Source: Isoetes taiwanensis
Taxonomy: Eukaryota; Streptophyta; Lycopodiopsida; Isoetales; Isoetaceae
Length of the DNA: 64,000 nucleotides
NCBI GenBank assembly: GCA_021234155.1
Contig: JAJEKV010000061.1
Span: 2,689,950 to 2,753,949, forward strand
Direction: 5' to 3'
Under the pieces are notes generated by a model. The model saw nothing but the letters and a program-made list of their open reading frames with translations, had not been told where the DNA came from and searched no databases. This document shows, in pieces, positions 11,310 to 23,587 of this stretch (position 1 is the first letter of the stretch; each line of letters starts with the position of its first letter). The translations under genes were made by a program, and so were the position numbers.

Positions 11310-13090
11310 CATCAATTGGGCAGTGCGAAATCCGGAGAGGAGTAATCTATCGCCTCAGAGCTCTAGTTACAGCAGAGCCTTGGGGTCTTTGTGGTGCTGA
11401 GGCAGAAGCCCTGTTTTGCCGTCTCTCAACCGCAATTTGCTCTTCATTAGCCAAAATGTAACATACTGAGAGGGAGCCAAATGTAGAGATGAAGCAATAA
11501 CAGAGCTGATAGGCATCGCTCAAAACAGATATCTGGAAGATCGAGAGAATAAACCATAAGACAGTCAACCAGCTAAAATTTTGCAGCGTTCCTCTCACTT
11601 GCCCTTAAACATATGGCATTGCAATTCTAAACCGTTGCAATCTTTCTTTCTCAAAGTTTCTAATCAAGGCTTGCCTTGCAGAGTCATGTTTTACAGAATG
11701 GAAAAATGAATATGCATGGAGTTGAACATGCGGAATGGGGATGAATTTCCAAAATAAGGCTCGAATGAAAAAAATAGTCAAAATGGGGCAGAGCATAAAG
11801 CTGGAGCACATATGTATGCGGTATTGAAGCATAACACTGTGAAGATACATCTGCAACAGTTAAAATCGGACACAGCAAAATATCTAACTTTGCCATCGCT
11901 GCCTTCTGAAAATAAACTTCAAATACATTGGGCGCCCATAACAGAGCTACTAAAACGGCAGTTCATTCTTCAAGAGCACATTATTTAAGAAAATATGCAA
12001 ACAATTAGGTTAGGAGTTTAGAGAACATAACTTTCACTTGAAGAAGTAGATCAGCATTATTAGCCTCAGATCTGCAAGAGAAGAAATTCAGCTCTCCGGC
12101 ACCTCCACTGAAGTTTCTTTTCTGTTGGGTCATGGACATGCAAGGCATAAGCAAGGAACACGTTGGCCATTCACGACCACGGGCTATGGCAGCGGAGAGG
12201 CTATGGCGGCAGAAAACTTTGCTGAGGGCATATTTCTCTTTATGCTTGCCACGTTCTTCCTTGAAGACCGAAGAGCTAAAGACTTCACTGGAAAATCAGA
12301 GCTTGCTTGAAGGCTTGCTTGCAAAGCAAGAAAGGGTCGAACCGAGCAATGACCGGATTGCTAGCGGAAGAAGAAAGCTTCTTTTTCAATTCCCATCCTT
12401 CCTTTTTAACGCTTTAGGAAGTCATCCACGTGTCGTCGCTTTAGAAAGTTATCCACGTGTCGCCCTGAGGTTTTTTCCTGGAGAAAAAATATTAGCATCA
12501 AACAAAAAAGGTTACTGCTTTATATATGTTAAGATAAAAAAACTATTCTATTCTATTCTTATCTTTTAATTACTACATCCCCCTCACTAAGTTGAAAATG
12601 AGAAAAATACAAAGATGCTAGGCGTATGCCCTATGTTTCAACCTCAATATCATTTGCCCTACTTTTTAACTTATGCATCACCTTCATAAATTGAAAACAA
12701 AAAAAAAAAATGCTGACTGTGGTACTAGACACATGGTTCTAGAAATTCATTTGTTGGCACGAATGTGTCTCGGGGCATATTGAGGAAAGGTGATTGAACA
12801 TTATCTGTTTGATGGTAATGGTAGTCAACACTATACTACATGTTCGATTCTTGTAGTCCTTGACCTAACATAATGCACACATACACCTATATGAGCCATT
12901 ATCCTGACCAAGTATGGCTAACATGGATAAATGGAAGTTAATATCACATAAATATATCTGAAGATCCAGAGTGTATTTTTGAGTTAAAAAACACTGCTAA
13001 AAAGTACATGTTATGTCATACACTTGTATCACATGGTACTAATGAACACATGGGCCAGGGAACACCATAAATACAATGACCACATGGGAT
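11310..13090. other. No gene supported; short direct repeat with G-box-like cores
   Basis: Several frames up to 145 codons are open (for example 12132-12569 plus), but none has recognisable motifs. At about 12418-12465 two copies of 'aagt.atccacgtgtcg' follow each other; CACGTG-like cores are typical plant bZIP/bHLH sites, but no gene start can be tied to them. The rest is AT-rich. Confidence 0.35.
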
Positions 13091-16000
13091 CCATCCGGTG
13101 CATGTGGATGTCCGTTTCTTCTTTTTGGGGGCATTTCGAGGGTCATAAGCTACCGCTTGAATGGTATCTGATGCCCCTATCGGTTGGTTATGTAAGTTTG
13201 TCCCTAGGGTAACTTGGATGCTTTAAACTCGTGCGCAAAGTCAGAGCCGTATTCCGAGCTTGCTGGAGTTGCTGAACCGGCCGAACGCACCATCTTCCCA
13301 TCGTGGCGCTATGCCAGGAAGGGGAAAATTTGCGGATTGGCATATCGATGCGGTGGATCTCTATTTCTTCTTTCCGTGGACATTTAGTGGGATACAAGAT
13401 ACCATTCAAATGGTGGAAGTAGCAAATGAAGCAGTTTTAGTGCCTTGATACTTAGACCCTTCGAATGGTGGAAGTAGCAGATGGAGCAGTTTTGGTCCCC
13501 CGATCCCTGAACCCTACTAAATCTGTAGGGTTTAGGTTTTGCTAGCCTTCCTTGCCTCAAAAATAGTCAAAAGCTTGCGAGAGATGTTTCATGGGACATG
13601 AGCTACCATTTCAACGGTGGGATTAGCAGATGAAGTTGTTTTGGTTACCCGATACTTAAACCCTAATAATCTGTAGGGTTTAGATTTTGGCAGCCTTCCC
13701 TGCTTTGAATTAATCGAGAGCTTGCAAGCATAGTCCCTAAAGTAGATTCGATGTTTTTGACTCATGCACATAATCAAAACCACATTCTGAGCTTGCTAGA
13801 GTGGAATTCGCTGATGAAGCTGTTTTGATGCCCCGATACTTAAACCCTACTAAATTTGTAGGGTTTAGGTTTTGGAAGCCTTTCCTGCCTCCGAAGTGGT
13901 CGAGAGCTTGCATGCATAGTCCCTAAAGTAAATTGGATGTTTTTTACTCATGCACAAAGTTAAAAGCACATTCTGAGCTTGCTAGAGTGGTCGAACTGGA
14001 GGAACACCCCATTTCTTAGTTGTGCCCCTACGTTGGAAAGGGGAAAATTTGGGGGTTGGCACATCCGTGCATTGGATTTCCAACTTTTATTTTCGGAGAT
14101 GTTTCTTGGAACATGAACTCTTATTAGAACGATGGGATTAGCAAACGACGCGATTTTGGTGCCTTGATATGTAAACCCTACTAAATCTGTAGGGTTTAGG
14201 TCTTGACAGCCTTCCCTGCCTCTGAAGTAGTCGAGAGCTTACATGCACAGTTTCCTCAAGGGTCCAAAAAGAGGCCCCAAGAGTGAGAACAAAGAACCCC
14301 TTCCTAGGCACCGGTTCCAAACTTGCGCCCTTGCGATGGCTCGTAACAAGCTAGACATTGTGCAACCGGGCATGCTAGAAGGCAGGACATGGCTCGGCTC
14401 TGTCCTTGCATCTAGACGGCCAGAGTCACCCTTGAACGCATGTTTGAGGAGTATTCAATCGATCAAACGCCCGGCTTGCCTTGTACAACCTATGTTTAGA
14501 TTAGCGCACTAGGAAAGGAGTGCATTGAATGAGAGGTCCACTAGTTGCTCATAGCGAGTATAGATTAGCTCTATTGGTCATGGAAGTTGGTCTCTACATT
14601 AACTTCGATGCTTTGAACTCATGTGCGAAGTCAAAATTAGACTCCGAGCTCGATAGGGTGGCTGAATTGGGGGACCACGCCATTTTCTCATCGTGCCCCT
14701 ACGTCGAGAAGGGGAAAATTTGGGGGTTGGCACATCCGTGTAGTAGGTGTTCATTTTTTCTTTTGAGAGACGTCTCATGGGACATGACCTACCATTTGAA
14801 TGGTAGAATTAGCAGATGAAGCTATTTGGGTGCCCCGATACTTAAACCCTACTAAATCTGTAGGGTTTAGGTTTTGGCAGCCTTCCCTGCCCTTGAAGTG
14901 GTCAAGAGCTTGCAAGCATAGTCCCTAAAGTAGATTCGATGTTTTTGACTCATGCACAAAGTCAAAACCACATTCTGAGCTTGCTAGAGTGGTCGAACTG
15001 GAGGAACACCCCATTTCTTGGTCGTGCCCCTGCGTGAGAAAGGGGAAAATTTGGGGGTTGGCACATCCGTGCGGGAGGTGTTCATTTTTTCTTTTGAGAG
15101 ACGTTTCATGGGACATGACCTACCATTTGAACGGTGGAATTAGCGGATGAAGTTGTTTTGGTGCCCCGATATTTAAACCCTACTAAATTTGTAGGGTTTA
15201 GGTTTTGGAAGCCTTCCCTGCCTCCGAATTGGTCGAGAGCTTGCATACATAGTCTCTAAAGTAAATTGGATGTTTTTTACTCATGCACAAAGTTAAAATC
15301 ACATTCTGAGCTTGCTAGAGTGGTCGAACTAGAGGAACACCACATTTCTTGGTCGTGCCCCTATGTGGAAAAGGTAGAAATTTGGGGGGTGGCACATCCG
15401 TGCATTGGATTTCCAACTTTTATTTTCGGAGATGTTTCTTGGGACATGAACTCTTATTTGAACGATGGGATTAGCAAATGACCCGATTTTGGTGATTTGA
15501 TACGTAAACCCTACTAAATCTATAGGGTTTAGGTCTTGACAGCCTTCCCGACATCTGAAGTAGTCGAGAGCTTACGTGCACAGTTTCCTCAAGGGTCCAA
15601 AAAGAGGCCGCAAGAGTGAGAACAAGGAACCCCTTCCTAGGCACCGGTTCCAAACTTGCGCCCTTGCGATGGCTCGTAACAAGCTAGACATTGTGCAACC
15701 GGGCATGCTAGAATGCAGGACATGACAGTTTGGCTTTGTCCTTGCATCTGGACGACCAGAGTCACCCTTGAACACATGTTTGAGGAGTAGACAATCGATC
15801 AAATGCCTGGCTTGCCTTGTACATCCTGTGCTTAGATTAACGCACTAGGCAAGGAGTGCATTGAATGAGAGGTCCACTAGTAGCTCATATCGAGTATAGA
15901 TTAGCTCTATTGGTCATGGAAGTTGGTCCTTACAGTAATTTTGATGCTTTGAACTCATGTGCAAAGTCAAAATTAGATTCCGAGCTTGATAGAGTGGCTG

Positions 16001-17835
16001 AATTGGGGGACCACGCCATTTTCTCGTCGTGCCCCTACGTCGGAAGGGGAAAATTTGGGGGTTGGCACATCTGTGTGGTGTTCATTTTTTCTTTTGAGAG
16101 ACATTTCATGAGACATGGTCTACCATTTGAACGGTGGAATTGGTAGATGAAGCTATTTTGGTGCCCCGATACTTAAACCCTACTAAATCTGTAGGGTTTT
16201 AAGTTTTGGCAGCCTTCCCTGCCCTTGAAGTGGTCGAGAGCTTGCAAGCATAGTCTCTAAAGTAGATTCGATGTTTTTGACTCATGTACAAAGTCAAAAC
16301 CACATTATGAGCTTGCTAGAGTGGTCGAACTGGAGGAACACCCTATTTCTTGGTCGTGCCCCTGCGTGGGGAAGGGGGAAGGAGGTTGGCACATCCGTGC
16401 GGGAGGTTTTCTTTTGAGAGACGTTTCATAGGATAGGACCTACCATTTGAATGGTGGAAATAGCAGATGAAGCTGTTTTGGTGCCCCGATACTTAAACCC
16501 TACTAAATTTGTAGGGTTTAGGTTTTGGAAGCCTTCCTTGCCTCTGAAGTGGTCGAGAGCTTGCATGCATAGTTCCTAAAGTAAATTGGATGTTTTTGAC
16601 TCATGCACAAAGTTGAAAGCATATTCTGAGCTTGCTAGAGTGGTCGAACTGGAGGAACACCCCATTTCTTGGTCGTGCCCCCTAGGCACATCCGTGCATT
16701 GGATTTCCAACTTTTATTTTCGGAGATGTTTCTTGGGACATGAACTCTTATTTGAACAATGGGATTAGCAAAAGACGCGATTTTGGTGCCTTGATACGTA
16801 AACCCTACTAAATCTGTAGGGTTTAGGTCTTGATAGCCTTCCCTGCCTCTGAAGTAGTCGAGAGCTTACGTGCACAGTTTCCTCAAGGGTCTGAAAAGAG
16901 GCCCCAAGAGTGAGACAAAGAATCCCTTCCTAGGCGCCAGTTCCAAGCTTGCGCCCTTGCGATGGCTCGTAACAAGCTAGACATTGTGCAACCGGGCATG
17001 CTATAAGGCAGGACATGACAGTTTGGCTCCGTCCTTGCATCTAAACAGCCAGAGTCATCCTTGAACACATGTTTGAGGAGTATTCAATCGATCAAATGCC
17101 TGGCTTGCCTTGTACATCCTATGCTTAGATTAGTGCACTAGGCAAGGAGTGTATTGAATGAGAGGGCCACTAGTTGCTCATATCGATATTGGTCATGAAA
17201 GTTGGTCCTTACAGTTACTTCGATGCTTTGAACTCATGTGCGAAGACAAAATTAGATTCAGAGTTCGATAGAGTGGCTGAATTGGGGGACCACGCCATTT
17301 TCTCGTCGTGCCCCTACATCGAGAAGGGGGAAATTTGGGGGTTGGCACATCCGTGCGGTAGGTGTTCATTTTTTCTTTTGAAAGACGTTTCATGGGACAT
17401 GACCTACCATTTGAACGGTGGAATTAGCAGATGAAGCTATTTTGGTGCCCTGATACTTAAACCCTACTAAATCTGTAGGGTTTAAGTTTTGGCAGCCTTC
17501 CCTGCCCTTGAAGTGGTCGAGAGCTTGCAAGCATAGTCTCTAAAGTAGATTCGATGTTTTTGACTCATGTACAAAGTCAAGTGGTCGAACTGGAGGAACA
17601 CCCCATTTCTTGGTCGTGCCCCTACGTTTTGGCAGACTTCCCTGCCCTTGAAGTGGTCAAGAGCTTGCAAGCATAGTCCCTAAAGTGGATTCGATGTTTT
17701 TGACTCATGCACAAAGTCAAAACCACATTTTGAGCTTGCTAGAGTGGTCGAACTAGAGGAACACCCCATTGAACGATGGGATTAGCAAATGACGCAATTT
17801 TGGTGCTTTGATACGTAATCGTACTACATTACGAC
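13090..17835. repeat. Satellite-like tandem array, ~330-bp monomer, ~1.3-kb higher-order unit
   Basis: Most monomers contain the palindrome AAACCCTA...TAGGGTTT, seen near 13508, 13661, 13843, 14172, 14844, 15175, 15506, 16168, 16497, 16799 and 17458, mostly 329-331 bp or twice that apart. A longer unit repeats about every 1.29-1.34 kb: 'cctcaagggtc' at about 14252, 15590 and 16878, and 'atgagagg.ccactag' at about 14528, 15864 and 17158. Monomers at the left edge are the most diverged. Several monomers keep the same plus-strand open frame ('ELGDHAIFSSCPYVEKG' or its variant 'ELEEHPISWSCP'), followed by 'WDM'. The peptide resembles nothing I know. The right end is cut by a LINE. Confidence 0.88.
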
Positions 17836-17849
17836 GCGATTTTGGTGCT

Positions 17850-19345
17850 TTGGGACATAAGCTCAGTAATTTCATGCAATGCATCTACAACAATTCAGAT
17901 CCGTACCTAATATTCAATGACCTTATTATATAAACAAGTGCTTGTTGAACTATCTTTTCCATTTACAGGACCAGATCAAATTCAGAATAATATAGGGGTG
18001 AAACAGGGCTGTCCTTGCTCACCTACACTTTTTGGTTTGCTTATTGATGAGCTTGAAAGCTGGTTGGCAAGATTAGGTGGAGTCGGAGCACACCTGGGGA
18101 GGTATATGGTTCAATTGTTGATGTTTGCAGATGATATTGTGCTTATATCCAGAAATGCTAGCGGACTTCAACAACATTTAGATGCATTAGATGCTTTTGC
18201 GCACCACGAAAATTTCAGACATCGTGGCTTAAATCTAAAGTCTTGGTCCTCGGAGGACATGATGAAACAGAATTTTTCATTGGAGGAGTTCCATTGCAGA
18301 AAGTATCTGAATATAAGTATTTGGGAATAGAAGTGACCAGCAACTATAAGTGGACTCTAGCAGCCAAGAAACGTGCATCTGGAGGTTTAAGAGCTTTATA
18401 TAACATGTTCCACCTATGTACATCTAATAATTTTGAGCATTGGCGATTGAGAAAGCTTCTTTATGGAGTGCAGGTGAAACCGGTTGTGCTATATGGATGT
18501 CCTATTTGGGGGCCGGGTCTGTCTATTAAAGGATGGGATGCAGTTGAAAAAGTGCAAAAACGATTTTTATTGGAAGAATTTGGAGCTAAAATTCAAACCC
18601 CTTCGCATCACGGTCTTGGCGTAAGGGTTTTTGCCTCTTGAAGTGGATGCCTTATGCCGGACAATAGTGTATGTTAATAGAGTCTTAGCAATGGACTCAG
18701 ATCGTTTTCCACGCCTTGCATTGGAACAATCAAGGTACTTTGATATCCTGAAATGGGCAAGTAGATGGTTGGGACATGGTGTTTGGCCGGATTCTATGAA
18801 ATTGCATGAAGTATACGAGCAAGTGGAGAAAATTGTTTTGAAGAAAATGTGGCAAATTAACACTGATGGAGACACTAAGAAAAAATTCTACCTTGAAGAG
18901 ATCAATGACATGCAAGATTATAAGGAACAAAGCTACCTTCTTACAGGTATTAGCAGGAAGAACCGACAGACTATCTCTCAATTGAGGCTATCGTCACATA
19001 CCCTTCACATAGAAACTGGCAGATGGCATAATACTCCACGTTATAACATATATTGCCCTGGATGTTTGGAATTGGAGATAGAAACAGAAAAACATGCTTT
19101 CTTAGAATGTGCGTCATATGAACATTTAAGAGCAAAGCATGAGGTTTATGCTTCTACACTGACGGAACTTTTGAATATGCCAGCTCACAAGTTGAGTTCC
19201 TACCTAAAAGACATTTGGAAGGAAAGAAAAGATATAATTCTGTTATTTGATATTATGTCAGACTTTGATGCATGTGTTGATCTAAGATGAGCGCTTACAC
19301 TGTACATATTTGCCAGAGAGTCCTGGGGGCCTAAATGGCTTGATA
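17850..19345 (+). mobile_element. 5'-truncated LINE (non-LTR retrotransposon)
   Basis: Three frames carry the C-terminal half of a LINE reverse transcriptase: 'GVKQGCPCSPTLFGLLIDEL' and the catalytic 'LLMFADDIVLIS' at 17980-18150, the thumb region 'YKYLGIEVTS' after a frameshift near 18235, and after another shift near 18640 a C-terminal zinc-binding region with 'CPGCLELEIETEKHAFLEC' at about 19057-19110. The ORF ends at 19290. A short A/T-rich tail ('ttaaattaaattat') follows near 19350. Apurinic endonuclease and N-terminal RT are missing, as usual for 5'-truncated insertions. The 5' end abuts the satellite array. Confidence 0.9.
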
Positions 19346-19680
19346 ATACAATTAAATTAAATTATATCTCCTATCTAGTCTATCAATTTGCCTCCTTGTC
19401 GAGCATGTCTTTCCATTGTACATTTAGCCATGATCTTCTACATTATCATTGTCATGTAATAGTTCTTGACACTCCTCCATGTTTACATACAAGTCGTGAT
19501 CAATACAGATCTCTTGTTGTACTGAAGTGTCATTCTCATCAATGTCGAGGAAAACAAATATCCCATCGTTACATTCTTTTTCCTCTTCAATAGGTTCACC
19601 ATCATCTATTGTTGGTGGAATCTCAATGTCATCGATGCCTCCTCCCTCAACGTCCATAGCCATGTCCCCTCCCTCAAAAA
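19346..19680. other. Unassigned spacer
   Basis: An acidic 99-codon minus-strand frame is open (19424-19723) but overlaps the zinc-knuckle of the following element and has no motif. No gene is called. Confidence 0.4.
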
Positions 19681-19682
19681 GA

Positions 19683-20320
19683 AGGCAGCCATAAAGTGTT
19701 ATAACTGCCAGGGCATGGGTCATTATGCGAGAGAATGTCCTAAGCCACAGAAGCCAAAGAAGGCGGTAGCTGCGACGGCCAAAACACCATCGGATGGTGA
19801 AGCAGTGAAGACGCTGTCAGCCGTTGCAAGAGAAAAAAGCATGGTAAATGATTCTTCTAAAGTTTTCTTTGGTAAAGTTATACGTGTTCTAGGTAGAATC
19901 AAGGAAAAGAACGTAGTTGTTCTTATTGATTCTGCGAGCACTGACAATTTCTTGTATGCAGACTTAGCACGGGAGCTAGGCCTGGAGCTGACGAAGGTGA
20001 CTCTGTATGTAGTTGAAGGAGAGGCGGGGCCTCAGATTCAACGTGGAGACCAACAAGCGCAGGGCGTTGACTTGGCACTTCAAGATAGAAGTTCATCTAG
20101 AGCAGTACAGTTTAAAATTGATGTTGATTTAATCAATTTGAAACATTATGATGTCATTTTGGTGATAAAGTGGCTTCAAACTGTACGTCCACTCATTGAT
20201 TGGGCATCCTATGTGTTAACTGTTGAGTTAGAAGACATTAAGTCTGTCAGTATACAAGGATCGCCTTATGCAGGATCCGGGAAATTGTTGTCGGCCAACC
20301 CAGGCCAAAACTGCTTTTAG
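19683..20320 (+). pseudogene. Gag zinc knuckle and retropepsin (chromovirus 1)
   Basis: The frame starts with the CCHC knuckle CYNCQGMGHYARECP, a Lys-rich linker, then the aspartic protease domain with 'VVVLIDSASTDNFLYADL'. The catalytic triplet is DSA where the family has DSG or DTG, so the active-site Gly is replaced by Ala. It then reads 'YDVILVIKWLQTV', where 'GMDWL'-type residues are expected. It stops at 20320 without joining the RT frame. Confidence 0.85.
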
Positions 20321-20368
20321 AGTGAATAATAATCAATTTTTTGGAATTTATGTATATGATAATAATAT

Positions 20369-22169
20369 ATGTTCAAAAATTGTAACTCACTTATAGAGCA
20401 ATCGGATGACAGCTCTCAGCTTCATCCTCAATTACTTGATCTTTTAGAAAGATACAAGGATGTGTTTCCCGAGGAGTTGCCCATAGGACCACATCCGTCA
20501 AGGAGAGTGGAGCATGAGATAGACCTTGAGCCCGAAACTAAACCAATGGCAAGAGCCCCTTATCGCTTGAGTCCTCTTGGGGCTAGAGGAAGTCAAAAAG
20601 CAAGTTAAGGAACTACTTGAAAAAGGGTTTATCCATCCAAGCAAACCTCTTTTGCAGCTCCAGTGCTGCTAGTTAAGAAAAAAGATGACACTATGCGCAT
20701 GTGCATAGATTATCGTACACTTAACAAAGCAACCGTTAAGGATAGATATCCTTTGCCAAGGATTGACGATATATTAGATCGTCTAGGTGGTGCAACTTGG
20801 TTTACCAAGATTGATTTGAGAAGTGGATATCATCAAATCAAAATCCGTGAAGGTGATCATGAGATAGACCTTGAGCCCGGAGTTAAACCAATGGCAAGAG
20901 CCCCTTATCGCGTGAGTCCTCTTGGGGTTAGAGGAAGTTGAAAAAGGGTTTATCCAGCCAAGCAAATCTCTTTTGCAGCTCCAGTGCTGCTAGTTAAGAA
21001 AAAAGATGACATTATGCGCATGTGCATAGATTATCGTGCACTTAACAAAGCAACCGTTAAGGATAGATATCCTTTGCCACGGATTGACGATATATTAGAT
21101 CGTCTAGGCGGTGCAACTTGGTTCACCAAGATTGATTTGAGAAGTGGATATCATCAAATCAAAATCCGTGAAGGTAATGAACCAAAAACAACTTTTCGAA
21201 CTCATCAAGGTCATTATGAGTTCCTTGTTATGCCTTTTAGTCTTACCAATGCACCGGCTACGTTCATGAGGTTAATGAACCAAGTATTTGCTGATTATTT
21301 GGACAGTTGAAGTATTTCTAGATGATATACTTGTTTACTCAAACTCATTGGAAGAACACTTCCAGCATTTGGAGCAAGTGCTTAACGTGTTATGCTCCAA
21401 TAAATTGTATGCCAAGATCTCTAAATGTGAATTCCTCAAGCAAAGGGTTGCTTATTTGCGTCACATCTTGTCGTGGGAGGGAGTGTCTCCGGACCCTAGC
21501 AAGGTACGAGCGGTACAGGAGTGGGCTCAACCTGCGAATATTCATGAGTTGAGAAGCTTTCTCGGGTTGGCTACTTATTATAGAAAATTTGTGCCCAAGT
21601 TTTCTAAGGTAGTAGCCCCGCTCACCGATCTTTTGAGAAAAGATCAAGAATATATGTGGGGTCGAGCTCAGCAAGAAGCCTTTGAAAGGATTAAAAACCT
21701 TTTAGTGAGTAGTCCAGTACTGAAGGTACCCGACCTCAATGAGTCGTTTGAAGTATACACGGATGCTTGTGGGCAAGCTCTGGGAGCTGTGCTTATGCAA
21801 CAAGGTCGTCTTATTGCATATGAAAGCCGTAAGCTTAATCCTGCAGAACAAAATTATGCAACGTATGAGCAGGAACTATTGGCTATAGTTCATGCATTGA
21901 GGACATGGCGGCACTACTTGAGATGTGGTACCAATAAAGAGCCACGCAAGTTTGTGGTTTATACCGACCATAAGCCTTTAAGGTTCTTGCAAAGCCAAGC
22001 GGAAATTAGGCCTAGGCACGCTAGGTGGCTTGACTTTTTGCATGAGTTTCATTTTAGTATTGAGCATACTCCTGGAAAGAACAATCTGGTTGTGGATGCC
22101 TTATTTAGGATTAAGCATTTGAATACTTTAATGGTAGGGGAGGGTGAAAAACGCATATCAAGAAGATGA
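20369..22169 (+). pseudogene. Reverse transcriptase and RNase H (chromovirus 1)
   Basis: RT motifs: '[20 protein letters not shown]', '[20 protein letters not shown]', '[15 protein letters not shown]', '[13 protein letters not shown]', and the catalytic 'VFLDDILVYSN' near 21310. The connection and RNase H follow: 'SFLGLATYYRKFV', 'VYTDACGQALGAVLMQ', 'TYEQELLAIVHAL'. A segment of about 340 bp (20510-20850) is repeated at about 20855-21180, duplicating the first RT motifs. Frames shift at about 20600, 20940 and 21300. Confidence 0.92.
20510..21180 (+). repeat. Internal ~340-bp tandem duplication in RT
   Basis: 'gagatagaccttgagcccg' occurs at about 20516 and 20858, and the sequence from there through 'aaaatccgtgaagg' is repeated with few differences. 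The copies differ by a short deletion ('caaaaagcaagttaaggaactact' region) and point changes. Confidence 0.9.
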
Positions 22170-23550
22170 GCAACAACCCGCGGTAACCAAATCTGGGGAT
22201 TGGTGGACTGAGCAAGATGGGTTGTACTTTCTTAAATCAAGGATTTATGTTCCATTCCATGCTAGTCTTCGAGATTTGATATTGCGCGACCATCATGAAA
22301 CCCTGCAAGCTGGCCATGGGGGTGAGTGGGAGACCTATGAGTTGGTCAAACGTCACTACTATTGGCCAGACATGAAGGAACAGGTCCAGGACTTGGTTTC
22401 GCATTGTCTGACATGTCAAGCTATTAAGGCTGACCATGGTCGTACCCCGGGACTATTGCAACCTATACCTATACCCTTGCAAAGGTGGGAGTGTATAAGT
22501 ATGGACTTCATAGTCTCTTTGCCTAGAACTGTAAGGCAGAACACTCAAGTGTGGGTGATCGTTGATTGCCTGACTAAGTATGCCAAATTTGTGGCCTTGA
22601 AGGAGGATGCTACTGGTCCAGATGTAGCAACTGCATATATGAAATATATTTTCCCTCTGTTTTGTTTGCCTTTGTCTATCATAAGTGATCGAGACACCAA
22701 GTTTACAGGTCATTTTTGGAAGGACCTTATGAAAGGTCTTAATATAAGGTGCGATTGAGAATGAGTAGTGGTAACCACCCACAAACTGATGGCCAAACAG
22801 AGAGAATCAACATGATCCTGGAGGATATGTTGAGAAGTTTTGTCCATGAACGTCAAACTCGCTGGGAGAAGTATTTGCCTTACCTAGAGTTTGCGTATAA
22901 CAACAGCCATCATACGGGAATTAAGATGACTCCCTTTGTTGCTATGATGGGGCGAAATCCCAGAACTTATGCTGGTATGCAAGTATCTACAAACGGATAC
23001 CGCCGTGAATATGTTGGATGACATGAATACAATTTTGCTTCAGTGTCGGCAAAACTTGCAAAGAGTGCAAGATCGCGCTCAAGTGTATGCTGATAAGCAT
23101 AGACATGATGTTATCTACAAGGAGGGTGACTATGTGTTCTTAAGGATTGTGTATCCTTCAACATTGCGAATCAACACCCTTAAACCGTTGGTTAAAGGGC
23201 GTGTGCCTAAGTTAACCCCAAGATATGCTGGACCTTTTAAGATTGTTAAAAAGTTAGGAACCACATCATATGAGTTGGCCTTACCACATGATATTGGGAT
23301 CCATCCTGTATTTCATGTAAGCCAGCTCAAGTGAGCTATACTAGATACGGACAATGTTGTCAGTCCTGAGAGTATACCGCTAGTGTTAAGCTTCGCTGTA
23401 ACACCCGAACGGATTCTAGATACTCATGTTCGGCAGTTGTGCAATAGAGATATTCGTGAATATCTGGTCTTGTGGCGAGGCCAGTCTCCCTCGGATGCCA
23501 CTTGGGAGACGGATGAGTTTGTGCATCGTTTTCCTCATTTGAAACTCTAG
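22144..23550 (+). pseudogene. Integrase with C-terminal chromodomain (chromovirus 1)
   Basis: Zinc-binding HHCC domain ('HETLQAGHGG' ... 'HCLTCQ'), catalytic core with 'SMDFIVSLP', 'ISDRDTKFTGHFW', then after a frameshift near 22755 'HPQTDGQTERIN' with the third acidic residue downstream. The C-terminal part has 'YAGPFKIVKKLG' and 'HPVFHVSQLK', an in-frame TGA, and then a chromodomain-like 'EYLVLWRGQSPSDATWE'. The chromodomain places the element among chromoviruses; in characterised members it directs integration to marked chromatin. Confidence 0.9.
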
Positions 23551-23569
23551 ACCTTGAGGACCAGGTCCT

Positions 23570-23584
23570 AAGGGGAGGGGAGGA
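23570..23584 (+). promoter_or_regulatory. Polypurine tract of chromovirus 1
   Basis: A purine run (aaggggaggggagg) lies just before the inferred 3' LTR start, as expected for plus-strand priming. Confidence 0.7.
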
Positions 23585-23587
23585 AAT

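Noticed and set aside
12132-12569. 145-codon plus-strand open frame
   Set aside because: No recognisable motif, no splice context, and overlapping alternative frames are equally open.
13090-17835. Regular repeats as a possible CRISPR-like array
   Set aside because: Repeat units are about 330 bp without unique spacers, in plant nuclear DNA; it is a satellite.
19424-19723. Acidic 99-codon minus-strand frame
   Set aside because: Overlaps the zinc knuckle of chromovirus 1 on the other strand and shows no motif.
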